DNA of 64,000 nt, from NCBI RefSeq assembly GCF_003815015.1, contig NZ_RKRE01000001.1, positions 504,460-568,459 of the forward strand. The letters are read 5' to 3'. Source of the DNA: Thermodesulfitimonas autotrophica (lineage in GTDB: Bacteria; Bacillota; Desulfotomaculia; Desulfotomaculales; Ammonificaceae). Below are positions 42,585 through 51,201 of this stretch, piece by piece. Every line of letters begins with the position of its first letter. Position 1 is the stretch's first letter. The notes under the pieces are model-generated. The model saw nothing but the letters and a program-made list of their open reading frames with translations, did no database searches and was not told where the DNA came from. A program made the position numbers and the translations under genes.

Positions 42585-44712
42585 CTGAATCCTCCTTTCC
42601 GCCTTCGCGCTCCGGGTACTCGAGCCGGCTGTGGAAAATGCCACTCAACACCTTGGTGAACGCAACGGCAATCATTTCGAGGTCGCGAAAGGTAAGCGCA
42701 GATTCGTCAAGCTGCCCGTCGTAGAGCTTCTCTTTGATTATCCGGCGTACCAGCCCCTCCACCTGCCCCGGCGCCGGTTGGCCGAGCGCCCGCACGGCCG
42801 CCTCCACCGCGTCCGCCAACATAACAATGGCCGCTTCCCGGGTCTGCGGCTTCGGTCCAGGATAGCGGAAGTCCCGCTCGTTCGGCGGTTTTTTCTGGTC
42901 CGCCTCGAGCGCCTTCTGGTAGAAGAAACCCGCGAGACTGGTCCCGTGATGCTGCTCGATTATTTCTACTATTTTTTCCGGTAGCCTGTAGGTACGGGCC
43001 AGCTCCACCCCATCTTTCACGTGGCTGGTCACAATGAGGGTGGAGAGCGTCGGCGCCAGTTTATCGTGCGGGTTCTCCTGCCCCATCTGGTTTTCGATAA
43101 AGAAAGACGGCCGGCGGAGCTTCCCGATATCGTGGTAGTAAGCCCCCGCCCGGACCGTGAGGATATCCGCTCCGATCGCCTCGGCTGCCGCCTCACCCAG
43201 GTTGCCAACGAGGATGCTATGGTGGTAGGTTCCGGGCGCCTCCATGAGTAGCCGCTTGAGGAGCGGCTCCCCGGGATTAGTCAGCTCCAAAAGCTTAACC
43301 GGCGAAGTGATACCGGAAAGATAGTCGATGACCGGCAGCGCACCGTTAGTAAGGATCGACGACAGCAACCCGTTAGCCAAGCCAAGCCCAAGGCTCACCG
43401 GCAGTAATAGTTGCGGCGGGGTGCCGCTGAACAGCCCTACCGCCACCGCCGCAAAGACCGCAGCGCCGCCCACATAGAGGCCCGCCCGCACAAGATCCCC
43501 GCGGCGGCTTAACCGGGAGACGCTCAAAACACCCGTAATACCTGTCAAGAAGCCGCACAGCATGAAGCGGAGCTCATCCCCGGTCATCATCCCGACCAGA
43601 ATTGCCGTCACGCTCACGGCGAACGCGGCAACCCGCGCATTAAGCAGGATTGCCAGCAGCATCCCGGCGGTGGCTACCGGCACCGCATAGCCAAGCTGGG
43701 CGCTAAAACCGGAGGCCTGGCGCACGTTGATGGCCAGGATAAGCTTGGCCACGAGCAGCACCCCGGCAATGACCAGGGCTATAAGATACAGGTAAGACGT
43801 TTCCCTGTAAATCTCGCGGTGCTGCTGGTAAAGGTAGTAAAAAAGGCCTAAAACTAACAGCAGAACCGTAAACGCTACACCAACTAGCGCAGCCACGGAA
43901 AGGCGGGCTTCGTAAAGCCCGACCGCCTTGAGCTTGGCCAAGTGCTCCGGAGTAACCACCTCTCCCTCACCGATTATTTTTTCCCCCGCCCGGACCATTA
44001 TCTCAACCGGGGCCACCGCCTCGGCCGCCTCTTGCTGGAGCATTTCGGTGCGCGCGGCATTGTAAAACTTATTCGGCCGGAGGGTATGTTGCACAATCGC
44101 CCGCGCCAGAGCCTTCTCGGCAGGCTCCGCCGATAGAAACTCAATCCGTTCTGCGGCCGCCTTCTTCGCAGCAACAAGGTCCTCCTGCCGCACGCCGTCC
44201 GCCATAACCTGCTGAATAATCCCGCCGAGTTCCCTTCCCAACCGGTCCAGCTTCGCTGGCGGCGTCCTGACCAGCGCCTTTATCACCCCGTCCGCTAGCG
44301 GGAACGGCAGGGCCTCTCTGAGCGCCGCCTCTTTCGCCTGCACGTCCGCGCTCTGGTCGCCGGCCACCCGGGCTACCGCTTTGATGATCTCGCCTGTTTC
44401 CGTTATAATCGAGTCGACAACCCTGGGGTCCAGGTCGTACATCCGCGGGACCCTGCTCGCCGCTTCCCGCCGCAGCTCTTCGGTCCGCACTTTATCTTCA
44501 AAAACCACCGTGCGGGGCGCCTTTATCGTTCGCGGGGCCACCTGCCCCACTTTCAGATTAACCCGCTCCGGGTAAAACCGAAAAGAAAGCAGCAGCGTGG
44601 CCGCAAGAAATAAAAACAGGGCCGCTCCCGCCCGTCGAACCCGAGGATTTTGCAACGTTTGTTTCAGCGAAGCGAAAAAGACGCCGGCCATATCGGCCGA
44701 GCGGTGTAGCAC
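42517..44712 (-). CDS. 7TM-HD family phosphodiesterase, PgpH/YqfF type
   Basis: PgpH-type proteins degrade cyclic di-AMP. The 731-residue protein has one N-terminal helix (about 28-46), a large outside 7TMR-HDED domain (about 50-275), seven membrane helices (about 280-470), and a cytoplasmic HD domain with YHHSILVGNLGEAAAEAIG, AYYHDIGK and the downstream QHHGTSLAGFFY. The tail is low-complexity Gly/Ser/Lys. The start is GTG at 44712, 4 bases after phoH, inside the conserved phoH-yqfF-ybeY-cdd-era order. Confidence 0.93.
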   Translation of the reverse strand: MLHRSADMAGVFFASLKQTLQNPRVRRAGAALFLFLAATLLLSFRFYPERVNLKVGQVAPRTIKAPRTVVFEDKVRTEELRREAASRVPRMYDLDPRVVDSIITETGEIIKAVARVAGDQSADVQAKEAALREALPFPLADGVIKALVRTPPAKLDRLGRELGGIIQQVMADGVRQEDLVAAKKAAAERIEFLSAEPAEKALARAIVQHTLRPNKFYNAARTEMLQQEAAEAVAPVEIMVRAGEKIIGEGEVVTPEHLAKLKAVGLYEARLSVAALVGVAFTVLLLVLGLFYYLYQQHREIYRETSYLYLIALVIAGVLLVAKLILAINVRQASGFSAQLGYAVPVATAGMLLAILLNARVAAFAVSVTAILVGMMTGDELRFMLCGFLTGITGVLSVSRLSRRGDLVRAGLYVGGAAVFAAVAVGLFSGTPPQLLLPVSLGLGLANGLLSSILTNGALPVIDYLSGITSPVKLLELTNPGEPLLKRLLMEAPGTYHHSILVGNLGEAAAEAIGADILTVRAGAYYHDIGKLRRPSFFIENQMGQENPHDKLAPTLSTLIVTSHVKDGVELARTYRLPEKIVEIIEQHHGTSLAGFFYQKALEADQKKPPNERDFRYPGPKPQTREAAIVMLADAVEAAVRALGQPAPGQVEGLVRRIIKEKLYDGQLDESALTFRDLEMIAVAFTKVLSGIFHSRLEYPEREGGKEDSGGSDSPKPARKGPGAGESDVAG

Positions 44713-44716
44713 GCTT

Positions 44717-45688
44717 TCACTCCTTACGCAACTTTTCCTCTGCCGCTTCGTAAGCTTTGATTATCTCCATCACTAGCGGGTGTCTGATAGTATCCGCACC
44801 CGTCAGATATTGAAAAGAAATCCCTTCGATCCCTTTTAAAATCTCCTGGGCAACCATGAGCCCCGACTCCTGGCCCCGCGGCAGGTCTGTCTGGGTCACG
44901 TCACCCGTTATCACCGCTTTCGAACCGAATCCGAGACGGGTCAAAAACATCTTCATCTGCTCGGGGGTGGTATTCTGCGCCTCATCGAGGATGATAAAGG
45001 CGTCTTCAAGCGTCCTCCCCCGCATATAGGCAAGCGGTGCAATCTCGATCACCCGTCGTTCAAGGTAACGCTCCGTATTCTCCAGTCCCAAGACATCGTA
45101 AAGGCTATCGTAAAGGGGCCGCAAATACGGATCCACCTTTTCCTCTAGACCACCGGGCAAAAACCCGAGCCTCTCTCCCGCCTCCACCGCTGGCCGGGTC
45201 AGGATAATCCTACTGATCTTCTTTTGGCGGAGCCAGATAACGGCCATCACCACCGCCAGGTAGGTCTTCCCTGTGCCGGCCGGGCCGATGGCAAAAGTGA
45301 TGTCGTAGCGTTGGATCGCTTCCACATAGCGCCGCTGGCCCGGCGTCTTCGGCCGCACCTGCTTGCCCCGCGGCGTAGTAAGCAGAACCCCTAGTGTGAC
45401 GTGATCTTCCCCCGCCGTTCTGTCGCCTCGTTTGACGGCCTCAATCGCCCGGACGACGTCCTGCGTGCTTATCTCGCCCTGGGTGCGGTAGTTTTCCTTC
45501 AGGCGCTGGACCAGTGCCTCTCCAGCCGCCACCTGCGCCGGCGCGCCAATCAGGGCAAATTCCCCTTCGCGGAGCACCATTTTTACCCCGATGGCCTTTT
45601 CGATCGCTTTCAGGTGCTCGTCAAAACGCCCTAAAATTTCCTTGGCTACCCGGTTTTCAACCGGAACCCTGACTTCAACTTCCTCCAA
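44717..45688 (-). CDS. phoH: PhoH-like ATPase
   Basis: The 323-residue protein has a small N-terminal KH-like part and a P-loop domain with GPAGTGKTYLAVVMAV (Walker A, about 137-144), ILTRPAVEAGERLGFLPGG, FIILDEAQNTT (Walker B) and VITGDVTQTDLPRG. PhoH-like proteins are probable RNA-binding ATPases related to superfamily 1 helicases; the exact role is open. It follows yqfD by 20 bases in the standard Firmicute order. Confidence 0.94.
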   Translation of the reverse strand: MEEVEVRVPVENRVAKEILGRFDEHLKAIEKAIGVKMVLREGEFALIGAPAQVAAGEALVQRLKENYRTQGEISTQDVVRAIEAVKRGDRTAGEDHVTLGVLLTTPRGKQVRPKTPGQRRYVEAIQRYDITFAIGPAGTGKTYLAVVMAVIWLRQKKISRIILTRPAVEAGERLGFLPGGLEEKVDPYLRPLYDSLYDVLGLENTERYLERRVIEIAPLAYMRGRTLEDAFIILDEAQNTTPEQMKMFLTRLGFGSKAVITGDVTQTDLPRGQESGLMVAQEILKGIEGISFQYLTGADTIRHPLVMEIIKAYEAAEEKLRKE

Positions 45689-45708
45689 GGTACTCTTTTA
45701 ATCCCCTT

Positions 45709-46908
45709 TCACGGTCGCTTAAATTCCTGCAGCTGTCCTATATCCTCTAAAACCTCAACCTTAAGCCTGATCCGGACAGTTTCCCGCCGCCCGGAGGGAA
45801 CCACCGCGTACTTTTTGCTGAGGATCCGCCCCTCAGCCGGGAGGGACGGGCGCAGCGCATCCCACGCCCGCTTTTCCGCAAGCCGCAGCGCTTCAGTTTT
45901 GGTGCGCCTAATCTCGTAAGGAACAAGCTCAGTAAACTCCTTATTTATAAGTTCCACAGGAGCACCGAAATTCCTCCATTTTAAAGGCCTTTTTGCCGTT
46001 ACCCTAACCCGGTAACGCGCGTAAGGAACCCTTTCCGGCCCTTGAATCTTAAACTCCCGGCCCGCGATCCGCATCACCCGCACGGTAACGCTCCGTCCAA
46101 CGCGCTCCCCGCGCTCTACGAGGAAGGCCTCGCCGTAACCCTCGTACCAAACTCGCGCTCGCACAATCCCCTTCGCGCGGGTGTAGCGCAGCCGGCCGGG
46201 CACAATGCCGCTCTCCCCGCCACCCGGAACCACCTCCCCGGAAATCAGCACCTGGCCGGCCAAAACCGTATCCCCCTCTTTGACCAGGGGCTGTCCCTCA
46301 AGCACCAGAAGCTCTTTGATTAATCCGGCCTTTCGCGCCACAATATGTGCCGGACTGCTGGGAACCGGTGCCGGCAGCCTCTTTTCGGCAATCCTGACCG
46401 TGGCCTTTCCCCCTCTAACCTCTACTCCCACCCAGGCAATCGTCGGGAACTGCTCCTTTAAATGCTGCTCGACATCCTTTTCGTTTACCCGCCAGCGGGC
46501 TACGCCAGGCTTGAGCCCAGCCGCCGTGGCTGCGCGCCGGACAGCTGCCGGATCAATCTTGCGGGTGCCGCTCACCTCTACCGCCCAGATAAAGGAAAAG
46601 AAGAGATAAAGGGCCGCTAAAAAGAAAAGCGCGCCGCCACAGAGTGCCTTCCGCCGCCGCACTCGCCACAACCAGAAGAAGAGACCCCTCTTCTCCCTGA
46701 TACTAAAGCGGCTATCTGTACGCCGCGCAATGTGGCGGAGCGCCCCTACCGCGCCCACGCGCACCCGTAAAAGCATCCGGTTGCTGCCGAGGGAGGTCAC
46801 GTCCCATAGCTTAATCCCGCGGCTCACGGCCATATTGATAAAGCGCTCTAATGATCTGCCCTCGACAAGAAGCGTTACGTACCCCCTCAGGTACCGCAAC
46901 AGGCGCAA
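45709..46908 (-). CDS. yqfD: Sporulation protein YqfD
   Basis: YqfD is a membrane protein of the sporulation programme. The protein has a soluble N-terminal part, one membrane helix (about residues 88-110, KALCGGALFFLAALYLFFSFIW), and an outside part with VSGTRKIDPAAVRRAATAAGL. The frame opens at a TTG at 46929, but AGAGGAGG lies inside that and points to TTG 46908 (399 residues). It follows yqfC. Confidence 0.93.
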   Translation of the reverse strand: MRLLRYLRGYVTLLVEGRSLERFINMAVSRGIKLWDVTSLGSNRMLLRVRVGAVGALRHIARRTDSRFSIREKRGLFFWLWRVRRRKALCGGALFFLAALYLFFSFIWAVEVSGTRKIDPAAVRRAATAAGLKPGVARWRVNEKDVEQHLKEQFPTIAWVGVEVRGGKATVRIAEKRLPAPVPSSPAHIVARKAGLIKELLVLEGQPLVKEGDTVLAGQVLISGEVVPGGGESGIVPGRLRYTRAKGIVRARVWYEGYGEAFLVERGERVGRSVTVRVMRIAGREFKIQGPERVPYARYRVRVTAKRPLKWRNFGAPVELINKEFTELVPYEIRRTKTEALRLAEKRAWDALRPSLPAEGRILSKKYAVVPSGRRETVRIRLKVEVLEDIGQLQEFKRP

Positions 46909-47046
46909 GCTTAACCTCCTCTGCTGCAATTTTAACCGCCAGCCAATCCCGCCCGACCCAGAGCAAAACTCCTTCGAAAATGCGTTCTTCCGTGAAGCGC
47001 GCCGATGAGCTTTGCCCCTAACAACAAAGAGGCGTCCTGAACCCGG

Positions 47047-47328
47047 TTAGAGAAACCTTACCGCACAGATTTCTCCCTCCACAATCACCTCGTCCGGAAG
47101 AATGCTCCGTAAAACAAGGTCCCGGCCGGAAACGGCCACCTCCCCCGCTTCGACCAGCAACCGGACACACTCCCGGTCGTAGGCCACAATGCCGCGGTGG
47201 TTTTCGACAATGACCTGGATCCTGCCGGTCACGATTACCTTGGGCAGGTTGAGGGCAACCTCGCCGGGCAGCTCTAACATCGCCGCCGCCTTGCGCTTAA
47301 ACTGTTCCCCCATTTTAGGCCAGCGCAT
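47047..47328 (-). CDS. yqfC: Sporulation protein YqfC
   Basis: The 93-residue protein matches YqfC in length and pattern: LELPGEVALNLPKVIVTGRIQVIVENHRGIV, then VSGRDLVLRSILPDEVIVEG. It is a small beta-rich protein expressed in sporulating Firmicutes and always paired with yqfD. The ATG follows GGGGGG. It is separated from rpsU by a terminator, so the yqfC-yqfD-phoH run probably has its own promoter. Confidence 0.92.
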   Translation of the reverse strand: MRWPKMGEQFKRKAAAMLELPGEVALNLPKVIVTGRIQVIVENHRGIVAYDRECVRLLVEAGEVAVSGRDLVLRSILPDEVIVEGEICAVRFL

Positions 47329-47441
47329 CCCAAGCCCCCCAAAACTTCACCTGCTTTGAGATACCCTCTTCCCCCGGTAGAATCTCTATGCCGCAGCAAA
47401 GCCAAAAAGAGCCCCGTAAAGGGAGGAGGGCGAAGAAAACT

Positions 47442-47472
47442 AAAAAGTTGCCTTATAAAGGCAACTTTTCTG
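47442..47472 (-). terminator. rpsU terminator
   Basis: AAAAGTTGCC (47443-47452) and GGCAACTTTT (47460-47469) form a 10-bp stem; read on the minus strand it runs into TTTTTAGTTTTC. It lies about 35 bases past the rpsU stop. Confidence 0.85.
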
Positions 47473-47505
47473 GTCGTAACTATAGCGGGTAAAAAGGGGA
47501 AGGAA

Positions 47506-47691
47506 TTACCTGAAGGAGCGCCGCTGCCGTCTGCGGGCCGCTTCCGACTTCTTCTTCCGCCGCACACTCCGGCTTTCATAATGCTCGTGGCGGCGTGCAT
47601 CGGCCAGGATACCGGCACGCTGGCACGTACGCTTAAACCGCTTCAGAGCGCTATCCAGAGTCTCGTTTTTGCCCACTCTAACTTCCGCCAT
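47506..47691 (-). CDS. rpsU: 30S ribosomal protein S21
   Basis: The 61-residue basic protein reads [20 protein letters not shown], then [20 protein letters not shown] and an Arg/Lys-rich tail, a textbook S21 that binds near the anti-Shine-Dalgarno region of the 30S subunit. The ATG is preceded by GGAGGGAGGG. It follows the HIT gene by about 50 bases. Confidence 0.97.
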   Translation of the reverse strand: MAEVRVGKNETLDSALKRFKRTCQRAGILADARRHEHYESRSVRRKKKSEAARRRQRRSFR

Positions 47692-47744
47692 GCCTCATCC
47701 CTCCCTCCGCCGATATTTTGAAAAGCGGAGGTTCCAGATACCGC

Positions 47745-48089
47745 TTAACCCGGAGGCCACAAAAGCGGCCGCCCGGCAATAAGATGGTAATGCAGGTGAA
47801 AGATAAGCTGTCCTCCGCCACGCTGGCAGTTGGCTACCAAGCGAAAGCCCTTTTCCGTAAGGCCCAGTTCTTGGGCTACCTGGACCGCCGCCCGGTGCAG
47901 CTTTCCAATCAGAGCCTCATCGCCCGGTTCCATGGCGAAAAAGGTGCTGATATGCTTTTTGGGAATAAAGAGAATATGTATCGGGGCTACAGGGTTGATA
48001 TCTTTAAAGGCCAAAATCGCATCATCTTCGTAAACGATGGTGGCCGGAACTTCTTTCCGCACGATCCGGCAAAAAAGACACTCTTCCAC
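47745..48089 (-). CDS. HIT family hydrolase, HinT type
   Basis: The 114-residue protein is a histidine-triad nucleotide-binding protein that hydrolyses AMP-linked amines. It begins with the zinc-like CLFCRIVRKEVPA and has the triad HLHYHLIAGR; the middle residue is Tyr instead of the usual hydrophobic Leu or Val, a mild variation. The tail LLWPPG is HinT-like. The start is GTG at 48089 behind GGAGGTGTAGG. Confidence 0.93.
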   Translation of the reverse strand: MEECLFCRIVRKEVPATIVYEDDAILAFKDINPVAPIHILFIPKKHISTFFAMEPGDEALIGKLHRAAVQVAQELGLTEKGFRLVANCQRGGGQLIFHLHYHLIAGRPLLWPPG

Positions 48090-48195
48090 ACCCTACACCT
48101 CCAGCCTTAATTATTCCACGCCTGCGTCGGAAATCCTGCCGAAAATCCTAAATTCCCCTGGCAAAAAGATTCTTCTTTCATTCAACAGTACAATT

Positions 48196-49506
48196 TTAAG
48201 AATATTCTGTCAATAGCTCCCCGCACAGAAGCTTTCCCTTAACTTCGCGAACCCGCACCGGTACGATTAACCCCCGGAGATCTCCGCCCGCCGTAAAAGC
48301 CACCGGGAGGTAATGCTCACTCAACCCTTCCCAAAACCCAGCCTCGTTCTTCCCTTCGACAAGCACATTTACCGTGCGACCAGAGAAGCGCGCGGCAAAG
48401 GTGTGGCTAAGCGCCGCACCTACCTCTAAAAGAACCCCCAAACGCTTTTCCTTTACCGGTCCCGGAACCTGGTCCGCGAAGGTCGCCGCCGGGGTACCGG
48501 GACGAGGGGAAAACTTGAACACGTGTAACCCGGCAAAACCAATCTGCCGGACGAAAGCCACGCTTCTGGCAAACGCCGCATCCGTTTCGCCCGGGAAGCC
48601 CACCATAACATCGGTGGTGATAGCGATTTCAGGGACCTTCGCGCGCAAAAAGTGAACCGTCTCCGCGTACGCCGCAGTGGTATACCGGCGGCCCATTCGC
48701 CGCAACACCCCATCATCGCCGCTCTGCAGGGGAATGTGGAGGTGCGGGCAGAAGCGGGAATCGCGCGCTATCAGCGCGACCAACTCCGGAGTAACCTCCG
48801 TCGGCTCAAGCGAACTCAGCCGCAGCCGCTCGATTCCCGGCAATTCCAGCACCCGCGCAACGAGTTCCGCCAGGGTTACGGGCGGCTGCAAGTCGCAGCC
48901 GTAAAGGCCGATGTGGATACCGGTCAGGACAACTTCTTTGAACCCGGCCGCTAGCAGCCGCCTGGCCTCCGCCAAAACGGCCTCCGGCTTCCGGCTGCGT
49001 AGCGGGCCACGGGCGTACGGTACCAGACAGAAGGTACAGAAATCCCTGCAGCCCTCCTGAATTTTTAAGTAGGCGCGGGTCCGGGTGGTAAATAAGGCCG
49101 GGAGTTCCTCAAATTTGCACCCGGCGGGAAATTCCCGCACCGCCACCACCTGCCGCCCCGTGCGCATCGCCTCTTCCACCAAGTCAACCAATCCTTCTCT
49201 CCCGAAGGTCCCCACTACCACGTCGACCCCGGGAATCCCGGCCACCGCCTCCGGATTTACCTGGGCGTAGCAGCCCGTTACCACGACCACCGCCTCCGGA
49301 TTGCGCCGGATGGCGCGCCTGATGGCCTGACGTGACTTCTGGTCGGCGGTTCCGGTTACCGTACAGGTATTAATTACGTAAACGTCGGCGATGCTTTCAA
49401 AATCCTCAACTATCCTGTACCCCCGCCGGGCAAAAAGAGAAGCTAACGCCGCCGTCTCGTACTGGTTAACCTTGCAGCCTAAAGTATAAAAGGCCACCGC
49501 TTTCAT
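48196..49506 (-). CDS. mtaB: tRNA t6A37 methylthiotransferase MtaB
   Basis: MtaB adds a methylthio group to t6A37 in tRNAs. The protein has the N-terminal cluster domain (TLGCKVNQYE, then INTCTVTGTADQKSR and VTGCYAQ), the radical-SAM motif CRDFCTFCLVPYARG, and a C-terminal TRAM domain. The longer frame to 49578 adds a non-family tail; ATG 49506 (MKAVAFYTLGCKVN) is used, giving 436 residues. It is 76 bases downstream of rsmE. Confidence 0.95.
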   Translation of the reverse strand: MKAVAFYTLGCKVNQYETAALASLFARRGYRIVEDFESIADVYVINTCTVTGTADQKSRQAIRRAIRRNPEAVVVVTGCYAQVNPEAVAGIPGVDVVVGTFGREGLVDLVEEAMRTGRQVVAVREFPAGCKFEELPALFTTRTRAYLKIQEGCRDFCTFCLVPYARGPLRSRKPEAVLAEARRLLAAGFKEVVLTGIHIGLYGCDLQPPVTLAELVARVLELPGIERLRLSSLEPTEVTPELVALIARDSRFCPHLHIPLQSGDDGVLRRMGRRYTTAAYAETVHFLRAKVPEIAITTDVMVGFPGETDAAFARSVAFVRQIGFAGLHVFKFSPRPGTPAATFADQVPGPVKEKRLGVLLEVGAALSHTFAARFSGRTVNVLVEGKNEAGFWEGLSEHYLPVAFTAGGDLRGLIVPVRVREVKGKLLCGELLTEYS

Positions 49507-49582
49507 TTTGGCCCCGCTCCGTCGCAAACCCCATTCCCTGCCTCCCGGACGAACGACATAGAAAACGGCCGGGCTCAAGGCC

Positions 49583-50323
49583 CTATGCCAGTTCGCCCAG
49601 CGAATAGAGCACCAAAGCCAGCACGACCATCCCCGCCGTTTCCGTCCGGAGGATGCGGCGCCCCAGGCTCACGGTGCAAAAACCGCAGGCCTTAGCCGCC
49701 TCAACCTCGGCGCGGCTGAAGCCGCCTTCCGGTCCGATAAAAAGGGTGACTGCTGCCGGGTCCTTCCCTTGCAATGCGGAACGCAAAGAAAACCTTTCTT
49801 CTCCCTCCCAGGGCATGAGCCGCAGGGAATCACCGGGGGCGGCAACCGCTAACGCCTCCTCAAAAGCGCAGACCGCGCCGACAACGGGAACCGCACTCCG
49901 GCCACATTGCCGGGCCGCTTCCCGCGCTACTTTCTGCCACCGTTCCTGCTTCTTGGCCGCCCGGTCGCCATCAAGATGCACCACCACCCGCTCGGTCAGG
50001 ACGGGAATAATACGCGCTACACCGAGTTCCGTAGCTTTCTGGACCACCAAGTCCATCTTATCGCCCTTGGGAATCGCTTGCAGGAGAGTGACTTTGACTC
50101 GCGGCTCGGTATCGTCCACGACCGCTCGCGAAAGAGATAACACGACTTCCCCGCCATTTATCTTCCGGATGAAAGCTTCGTAAACCCGCCCTTTTCCATC
50201 AAAGACCGTAACCCCGTCACCGGTGCCAAGCCGCAAAACCCGGGTCAGGTACTTCACGTCACTGCCCCGAACCACAACCTCTTTTTCTATCCATTGCTCC
50301 GCCGGAACAAAAAGCCTGGGCAA
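49583..50323 (-). CDS. rsmE: 16S rRNA m3U1498 methyltransferase RsmE
   Basis: RsmE methylates U1498 of 16S rRNA. The 246-residue SPOUT protein has an N-terminal PUA-like domain (VRGSDVKYLTRVLRLGTGDGV) and the knot region FIGPEGGFSRAEVEAAKACGF with SLGRRILRTETAGMVVLAL. The start is TTG at 50323. It and mtaB form a pair on the minus strand, a common arrangement downstream of dnaJ-prmA loci; those genes are not here. Confidence 0.95.
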   Translation of the reverse strand: MPRLFVPAEQWIEKEVVVRGSDVKYLTRVLRLGTGDGVTVFDGKGRVYEAFIRKINGGEVVLSLSRAVVDDTEPRVKVTLLQAIPKGDKMDLVVQKATELGVARIIPVLTERVVVHLDGDRAAKKQERWQKVAREAARQCGRSAVPVVGAVCAFEEALAVAAPGDSLRLMPWEGEERFSLRSALQGKDPAAVTLFIGPEGGFSRAEVEAAKACGFCTVSLGRRILRTETAGMVVLALVLYSLGELA

Positions 50324-50392
50324 AACGATCCCTATCCTGCTTTAATTTACGCTAAAAGTATACCATAAAAGACGTTCAAACCGCCAAAACAG

Positions 50393-50416
50393 AAAATGTC
50401 CGGCATTAACCGGACA
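50393..50416 (-). terminator. Terminator of the zinc-ribbon gene
   Basis: TGTCCGG (50397-50403) and CCGGACA (50410-50416) form a 7-bp stem; on the minus strand it is followed by TTTTCTGTTTT. Confidence 0.65.
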
Positions 50417-50449
50417 CCTGCAGGCACTTCGCCCGCTTTCTCCCGTTTC

Positions 50450-50662
50450 TTACGTTTCGCGTCCGCCGGACGATTTTTCTTCTTCTCCCGACCTGTTACC
50501 TGACCCTACACCACCCTTATTTCTCTCAAGCTCCTCTACAGCACCAGGAACTACAGCCGGCACATCCTTGAGATTATGCTGGCAATAAGGACAGTACCAG
50601 TCTCCAATGTCGGCCGCACTGTAAGACCACTGGTTACAATGCGGACATTTCTTGGCAAACAT
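50450..50662 (-). CDS. Small zinc-ribbon protein
   Basis: The 70-residue protein has two CxxC pairs, CPHCNQWSYS and CPYCQHNL, 19 residues apart, forming one zinc ribbon, and then a charged, disordered tail rich in Glu, Gly and Ser. No specific family is recognised. It may be a nucleic-acid or protein-binding adaptor; that is a guess. The ATG follows a weak GGCGGTGGG. It is flanked by a terminator on one side and a non-coding RNA candidate on the other. Confidence 0.7.
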   Translation of the reverse strand: MFAKKCPHCNQWSYSAADIGDWYCPYCQHNLKDVPAVVPGAVEELERNKGGVGSGNRSGEEEKSSGGRET

Positions 50663-50771
50663 TTTCCCACCGCCTAAAGATTACCATAAGAGATTATTAC
50701 TCTTTCTGCCGCTTTAAAGCACTATTTCACTTTAACAGTTATATTTTCCTGCCAAAAGGAGTTCCTGTCAA

Positions 50772-50985
50772 GAAAAAATTGCCAAAACAGACCGGCAGGC
50801 AATACGAGAATTAATCGGATAGGGGTGACGCGCGAAACCAGACAGGCCTAAGGAGATCAACCACCCACGACTCAGAATAAGGGTGTTAGTTCAGGGGCTA
50901 AGCTGCCCGGAGAAAAACGCGGCCTTCGAGGCCACCCCACCTTAAACTGTGCACGGTGCCTGAAGGCGTCAGCAACAGTTCGGAT
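50772..50985 (-). ncRNA. Structured RNA candidate, possibly 6S RNA
   Basis: The 330-base gap before tRNA-Glu contains a long-range helix. On the minus strand, TGACGC (50971-50966) pairs with GCGTCA (50831-50826), CAGGC (50962-50958) with GCCTG (50847-50843), and TTAAGG (50945-50940) with CCTTAG (50853-50848, one G-U). Inside lie smaller hairpins, including GGCCT/AGGCC. After the helix comes a terminator, ATTGCC/GGCAAT (50803-50798, 50783-50778) followed by TTTTTTC. Length (near 200), closed ends and an open middle fit 6S RNA, which sequesters RNA polymerase, but I cannot confirm the family by eye. Confidence 0.5.
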
Positions 50986-50990
50986 ATAAT

Positions 50991-51066
50991 TGGTAGCGCT
51001 AACGGGATTCGAACCCGTGTCTCCGCCTTGAGAGGGCGGTGTCCTGGGCCCCTAGACGATAGCGCC
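50991..51066 (-). tRNA. tRNA-Glu (CTC)
   Basis: The minus strand folds into a cloverleaf with acceptor GGCGCTA/TAGCGCT (first pair G-U), anticodon stem CCGCC/GGCGG and loop CTCTCAA, so the anticodon is CTC and reads GAG. The T arm has GGTTCGAATCC and the 3' CCA is encoded. It lies 6 bases after tRNA-Gln on the same strand and feeds GltX, which is encoded next to it. Confidence 0.95.
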
Positions 51067-51072
51067 CCGTAT

Positions 51073-51146
51073 TGGCTGCGGGACCAGGATTCGAACCTAG
51101 ACTACATGGTCCAGAGCCATGCGTGCTACCGTTACACCATCCCGCA
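51073..51146 (-). tRNA. tRNA-Gln (CTG)
   Basis: Acceptor TGCGGGA, anticodon stem CATGG/CCATG with loop CTCTGGA gives anticodon CTG, reading CAG. The CCA end is encoded (51073-51075). As Firmicutes normally lack GlnRS, it is probably first charged with Glu and then amidated by GatCAB. Confidence 0.94.
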
Positions 51147-51201
51147 ACTGCGATTGATATTATAATATAAGCTTCTCCACTTGACAAGGGGTCGCAAACT
51201 A

